From: Gigaspora rosea
Lineage: Eukaryota; Glomeromycota; Glomeromycetes; Diversisporales; Gigasporaceae
NCBI GenBank assembly: GCA_003550325.1
Contig: QKWP01000575.1
Coordinates: 173,054 to 237,053 of the forward strand
Direction: 5' to 3'
DNA: 64,000 bases
The translations under genes were made by a program, and so were the position numbers. Position 1 is the first letter of the stretch. Each line of letters begins with the position of its first letter. Shown here one piece after another: positions 59,608 through 64,000 of the stretch. The notes below the pieces were generated by a model. The model was given only the letters and a program-made list of their open reading frames with translations, did not search any database and was not told where the DNA came from.

Positions 59608-60250
59608 ATATTAGTTTTAACATGCTGATTACCTTTTTGAAATAACCATCATTTTATTGATTGCTAGATAGACATAAAACTATGAATCACTTCAAAAATT
59701 AATAAATTATCAGATAATCTGAGTAGCAAAATATTTCGACCAAAATTTCTAGAAATCAAACATCTAAATATTTGGCTGAATGTAATTTTTTGATATTTAT
59801 AATATATTTACTATTTTTTATTAATTTTATGTTTTATCTATCGCGAACCTTTTATCGTGTTTTTGCACTTGTTCTTGCACTTACACTTATTCTTGCGCTT
59901 ATTCTTGAATGTGAGACCAAAATAGTCTATATTAGTTTTAGCACACTGATTACCTTTTTGACATAACCTTCATTTTATTGGTTACTAGATAGACATAAAA
60001 CTAGAATCATTGCGAAAATTAGTAAATTATCAGGTAATCTGGGCGGCAAAATATTCTGACCAAAATTTCTAAAAATCATACATCTAAATATTTGGCTAAA
60101 TATAATTTTTTGATATTTATAATATATTTACTATTTTTTATTAATCTTATGTTTTATCTATCGTAGAGCTTTTATCATATTTTTGAACTTGTTCTTGTAC
60201 TTGCACTTATTTTTGCGCTTATTCTTAAATGTAAGACCAAAATAGTTTAT
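59608..60250. repeat. Two tandem copies of a unit near 321 bp
   Basis: The unit beginning CTATATTAGTTTTA at 59608 recurs at 59929 and stays similar to its end (AAGACCAAAATAG), with scattered differences. Inside are TTCTTGCACTTACACTTATT low-complexity patches. Not coding; the frame at 59772-59966 follows the low-complexity DNA. Confidence 0.85.
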
Positions 60251-60262
60251 AAATATTAGGCA

Positions 60263-60764
60263 TAGAGGTTAAGCCCGGATAAGGCTTACCCGGTAACCCA
60301 TATAAGCATCCCTTAACCGGGTCATAGATATGCCAACCGGATAACCTGAATAGAAATATATATCGCGTGAGGATCGTGGACGGATATCATAAGAAATTTA
60401 TGTTTCACAAATTATTCTAAAATACCAATTATTAATCTTCTTAATAATACTTTACGGGTTAGCAATGAGGCATAGTTGCTGCTACAAAGTAGTCAGTCTA
60501 AAGTTGAAAATTTATTATTTTTTTTTTTTTTTAGAAAATATGGTTCTCTGGTTTGGATGATTGTTACTTCGTGTCTCTATATTTGCTTATGGTTTAAATG
60601 TTTATAACCATGTGAAGAGCTAATTCTTATATAATCATAAACGGATTAAACGGGTTAACCGGGTCAACCGGATCATTTGAGATTAATCGGGTCATTGCCT
60701 GGGTAAGAGTTTAATAAACGAATGAGTAACCCGAAATTAAATTTTATACTGGGTCTAATTTCTA
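60263..60764. mobile_element. 502-bp hAT-type miniature element with ACCCGG motifs
   Basis: The exact 8-bp duplication ATTAGGCA (60255-60262 and 60765-60772) flanks imperfect TIRs TAGAGGTTAAGCCC and TAGAAATTAGACCC. Both subterminal zones hold AACCGGGT/ACCCGGTT words like those of the 29191-32851 element. No coding capacity. It may be mobilised by the same transposase as that element; this is inference from the shared motif. Confidence 0.82.
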
Positions 60765-60772
60765 ATTAGGCA

Positions 60773-63044
60773 ATCAACCAACAAAAGTAAATTTAGCAAA
60801 TTCATGTTTCACGATTTTTGTATTTTTTAAGAGTATTAAAAATAAGGGGTTAAAAAATGATAATAATTACTCGACTATAACAATCGTCATAATCATCTTA
60901 TGTATTTCTGTTAGTTTTCCTACATTTGGGTCATATTTTTCAGATACGACCAATCAAAATGTTAAAGCGAACAAACCCAGAATTGAAGTATATAAATAAA
61001 TTAGAATGTTAATTTTTCTATATAAAATTTTAATGGGATAATATGCGAATGATTCGGAAACATGCACATGAAGCCCATCCTTTCTATACCAATCCTCATA
61101 TAATAACTATATTAGTTACAATCTACATCAAATACTCTCAACAATATTATAATAATACATCTACACCAATCATTATTTACATATCACTATCTACATACCT
61201 TTCACTCGCTCATAACTCACTGCATTTGCGCATTGCATTTCTTGTTATTAAATGTACTACTACTTATAGTATTTTATTTTTATATAGTACCCACTCCTTA
61301 CACAGTACCCCAAGTACTATTCAAGTTAGTTGAAGAGGTTACTTAAATAAGACCAGGTGTCTTATAGATAGCGCTATATAGTATAACCTATCTTAAATAC
61401 TAAAATTTGATTGGCTATGCCCATTTAGAAAAGTTAGTATGATATAAAATATTATTTAAGAGAACATGCATTTACAAAATATAGAACATGCATTTAGCAC
61501 TAATAACATCTTATAGAAAAGAAAAAAAATATGTATTTAGAAAGGTATTGCATTTATAGAGATTGTATTATAAAAGTCTAACTGTAAGAAACTTGGTAGT
61601 AAAGTTAGCAATGAACTATGATATAGAGATCTAACTCATTCAAAAAATAAGTATTTGAATATTTATTTGTTCAATTTTTTAGTATTTGAATATTTGTTTA
61701 AAAATTTTAAATAAATATTCGAATATTCATTAAATATTCATTGAATATTAAATATATTTTAATCTTAAAAAATTATATAACTATCTCACTTAAATTAGCC
61801 AATAAAATTGCAAATAAATTATTAAAAAATAATAAAATCATATATACATATATATATATTCAATTAATATTCAATAATTATATTCTGTAAAATTTTTAAA
61901 TATTCGAATATTCATTTAATGAAAAAATTATATATTTGAATATTTGAATATTCAGTAAATATTTGATTATATTATTTATTAAATTAAATCTCTACTATAA
62001 TAGTCTTTAAAAAAAAAGCCAATAGACATTGTCTGTTGGACTAATAGATATAGTCCATTGGTATTTGCTAAGCTATATTTTAGTAGTACCTGTTCTAGCA
62101 TGGTGGACATTCGATTTGATTGGCTTGAAGATCACTGGGTTACACAATATATAAAAAATTTTTAAAGTAACCATTACTATAAAAAACCAAATCGTCAATT
62201 GACAACTCATAATAAAATTTTTTTAAACCATATTATAGTGTTTTTCAACTCTTTGCATGTCTTCTGTAAAAAAATATTAGTATAGATCAAATATGGTAAT
62301 ACAGTATGTAACGAATGAGTTAATTGGCTATTAATCGTTATATAAACTTACTTATTATTAGTAAATCAGCGAAAAAATACAATTACTCGAGTTAATAGAA
62401 GTTCTAGTACCATGAGTTGACTTTTTTCTAAGGACAAAAAATATATTACTAACATTTAAATACATTAAAAGGAAACTACAGAAATGTAAACCAATTGACT
62501 GGGCAAATCGAGAAGCAAATTCTGATCCAAAATTAACTAAATTGGCATAGACAAATAATACGGTAATATGGTATACAACAAGTAAGTTTATTATTTTTTT
62601 TTTGCTTCCAAACTCAACGCCTTTTATATTGACCAATCAACTAATAACGTGGTAATACTTTACCTAGTCCATATCCAAAATGTCCACACTTTTTACAACT
62701 GAATTGCTTTTCCCAACAATCATTAAATGGCATGCGTTTTTGTCTTTCAGGTTTGCTTTAATAAGCTTTTTGATTGAATAATTATCTACAGAGCTATGAA
62801 ATGCTTTTATAACCTTACTAAATTGAGCTTTATAAAGTTTGTCTATTTGGTTGCTTTAAATTGTACTAATTAAAACTCTTTGCTCTTTTCCAATAGAGGG
62901 CGATTCTGCAATTGCGATTTATGAAATAACCAAGAACCCAAAAATGGGGAATGTTTAAAGCAGAGTCAACTCATATTTAATAATTTTCTCAATTAACTTT
63001 AGAGTTAGGGTCATCCTATTTTAGGGTTAGATTAGATTTTAGGT
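60773..63044. other. AT-rich spacer with one degraded hAT-type element
   Basis: Apart from the element at 61624-61994, I see no gene. The frames at 61043-61333 and 62358-62636 lack recognisable features. Confidence 0.45.
61624..61994. mobile_element. 371-bp hAT-like miniature element of GAATATTC motifs
   Basis: Flanked by near-identical 8-bp repeats CTATGATA and CTATAATA (one difference). TIRs are TAGAGATCTAA and TAGAGATTTAA. The interior is filled with GAATATTC/CAAATATT words. An older insertion of the same kind as the CAAAT elements. Confidence 0.65.
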
Positions 63045-63245
63045 AATTATATATAGACAAAATTACCTTCCTGACATTTTTGATTAACCTAACTGAGGTA
63101 GGTTTAGACTGCCGTTTTTTGTATATTCAGGTTTTTGTTTTTATTTCTTGTTTTGCTTCGCCAGCGATCGTCAAAATTCTATAATTTGATTAGCAGTTTA
63201 TCACGTGATTTGACTCCGCTTTAGACGACCCCCAAAAATGGTAAC
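63045..63245 (+). repeat. Dispersed repeat, copy 2 of the sequence at 1-200
   Basis: Same order of blocks as 1-200: AAAATTACCTTCCTGACATT, AGGTAGGTTTAGAC, ATCACGTGATTTGACTCCGC and GACGACCCC. It ends just before the kinase remnant. Confidence 0.6.
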
Positions 63246-63250
63246 TACAA

Positions 63251-63655
63251 AATGGTTATAGAGTACACAAAGCAGAGAAGTCTAAGAAAATTGTTAGATA
63301 GTAAATATGGCGAATTAGATTGGGCTTCTGAAGTAGCAAAGCTAATAAGCTTAATACAATTCACAAAGCCCATAAAGATTTTCATTCGGGCAATATAGTT
63401 AATCAAAATATATTAATTCTTACATTACTGATTTTGGTTTATATAAGCCAGTGTCACAAGACTCAAATTCAAAAGGACTTTTTTGGTGTACTTCCGTATA
63501 TTGCTCCAGAAGTACTATACACAAACGGAAAGGAATATACTCAAAAATCAGGTATTTATTTGTTCGGAATAATTATGTCAAAAGTTTTTACTGGATATCC
63601 TTCATATCATGATATTCTACACAATGGAGATTTAGATCAAGTCAAATCAACGTGA
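63251..63655 (+). pseudogene. Protein kinase remnant (kinase/Sel1 family)
   Basis: Pieces in several frames match the order of a kinase catalytic domain: a hinge-like MVIEYTKQRSLRKLLDSKYG at 63252, a catalytic-loop HKDFHSGNI near 63390, YITDFGLYKP near 63425 (DFG motif), and GVLPYIAPEVLY from about 63485, with KSGIYLFGIIMSKVFTGYPS. At least three frame changes separate them, so it is not a working gene. The style fits the large kinase families of arbuscular mycorrhizal fungi, where the kinase is often followed by Sel1 repeats. It ends where the ParA-like segment begins. Confidence 0.8.
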
Positions 63656-63930
63656 TTTAAATCTACAAGCTATTTCTATTACCAAAAATGCTAGTTTAAT
63701 AATTCAACTCATTCGTCTTAGTTTAGATAATTTAAATCTGGCTATTAGAGAATTCCATACTCTAACAAAAGCAGGAATTCCTAAAAATAAACTAGCATTT
63801 ATAATTAATTGCGTCAATTCTAATGCGGAGAAGAAATACCTGAGAATATTTAACCGAAGCAGGATATTTTGGTTTTCCTATTGCTTTATTAGATAAAGTT
63901 TCTTATCATGAAGCCCAAAAACCGAAGTAG
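63654..63930 (+). pseudogene. Bacterial ParA-type partition ATPase fragment
   Basis: An open segment after the kinase remnant encodes NASLIIQLIRLSLDNLNLAI, then REFHTLTKAGIPKNKLAFII and NSNAEKKYL. After a 2-base frame loss near 63843 it continues as YLTEAGYFGFPIALLDKVSY and HEAQ. This is the C-terminal half of a ParA/Soj-like ATPase as found on bacterial plasmids and in intracellular bacteria: the region after Walker B with the DNLNxAIREFH helix and the SY..A motif. The P-loop is missing. Base composition matches the surroundings. It is a broken fragment, most simply explained as transfer from a bacterial associate. A chimeric assembly join is the main alternative. Confidence 0.7.
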
Positions 63931-63934
63931 TGTG

Positions 63935-64000
63935 TGTTGGGTATAGTATTCAAAATAGAATTGGAGTTGAACCGAATGGAAATAAGGCAATCGATAGTTG
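63935..64000 (+). pseudogene. Sel1-like repeat remnant, continues past the window
   Basis: In a third frame the last bases read GYSIQNRIGVEPNGNKAID, close to the Sel1-repeat pattern G.CYxNGIGVEKNExKA. Its position downstream of the kinase remnant fits a kinase-Sel1 gene split by the ParA-like segment. Short and cut by the window edge, so tentative. Confidence 0.5.

Overview
The window looks like nuclear DNA of an AT-rich, transposon-dense fungus. Genes have many short introns (GT..AG, often poorly conserved donors, one probable GC..AG). There are orthologues of fungal VFA1, NBR1, RFC1 and mS38, and a decayed kinase plus Sel1-repeat gene sits at the right edge. That combination, with expanded kinase/Sel1 families and very AT-rich spacers, is typical of arbuscular mycorrhizal fungi (Glomeromycotina, Rhizophagus-like). 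The species assignment is inference.

Layout. 1-9.4 kb is almost gene-free: nested miniature elements, foldbacks and a tRNA-derived SINE-like element. 9.4-27.5 kb is a gene island: an F-box/WD40 (Cdc4/Fbw7-type) gene, an RSPRY1 orthologue, CHIP/STUB1, RFC1, VFA1, an ANCHR/ZFYVE19-like gene, one unrecognised small gene and one damaged unrecognised gene. 29.1-33.8 kb is a foldback element with 9-bp target duplications. It is interrupted by a 3.66-kb element with 8-bp target duplications that carries a single RING-finger gene. 34.4-36.9 kb is an apparently intact pogo/Tigger-like element. 37.2-47.0 kb is a second gene island: NBR1, a probable Scm3-type CENP-A chaperone and mitoribosomal protein mS38. 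48.1-55.3 kb is a four-level nest of hAT elements and a tRNA-derived repeat, with an assembly gap. 55.3-63.2 kb is gene-free: hAT miniature elements, a roughly 95-bp minisatellite and long direct repeats. 63.2-64 kb holds kinase and Sel1 remnants flanking a sequence that looks like a bacterial ParA partition ATPase.

How genes relate. Several host genes act in ubiquitin biology: the SCF substrate receptor, RSPRY1, CHIP and the NBR1 autophagy receptor. RSPRY1 and CHIP are divergent from one short spacer, as are RFC1 and VFA1. VFA1 and the ANCHR-like gene, both in families linked to the ESCRT ATPase Vps4, are convergent neighbours 88 bp apart.

Main points of novelty: the ParA fragment; the RING gene as the only gene of a DNA transposon whose insertion is proven by an internal empty site; and several hAT families whose short non-autonomous members consist almost wholly of one self-complementary short motif. 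Exon borders were placed by reading frame and splice dinucleotides by eye, with no transcript data.
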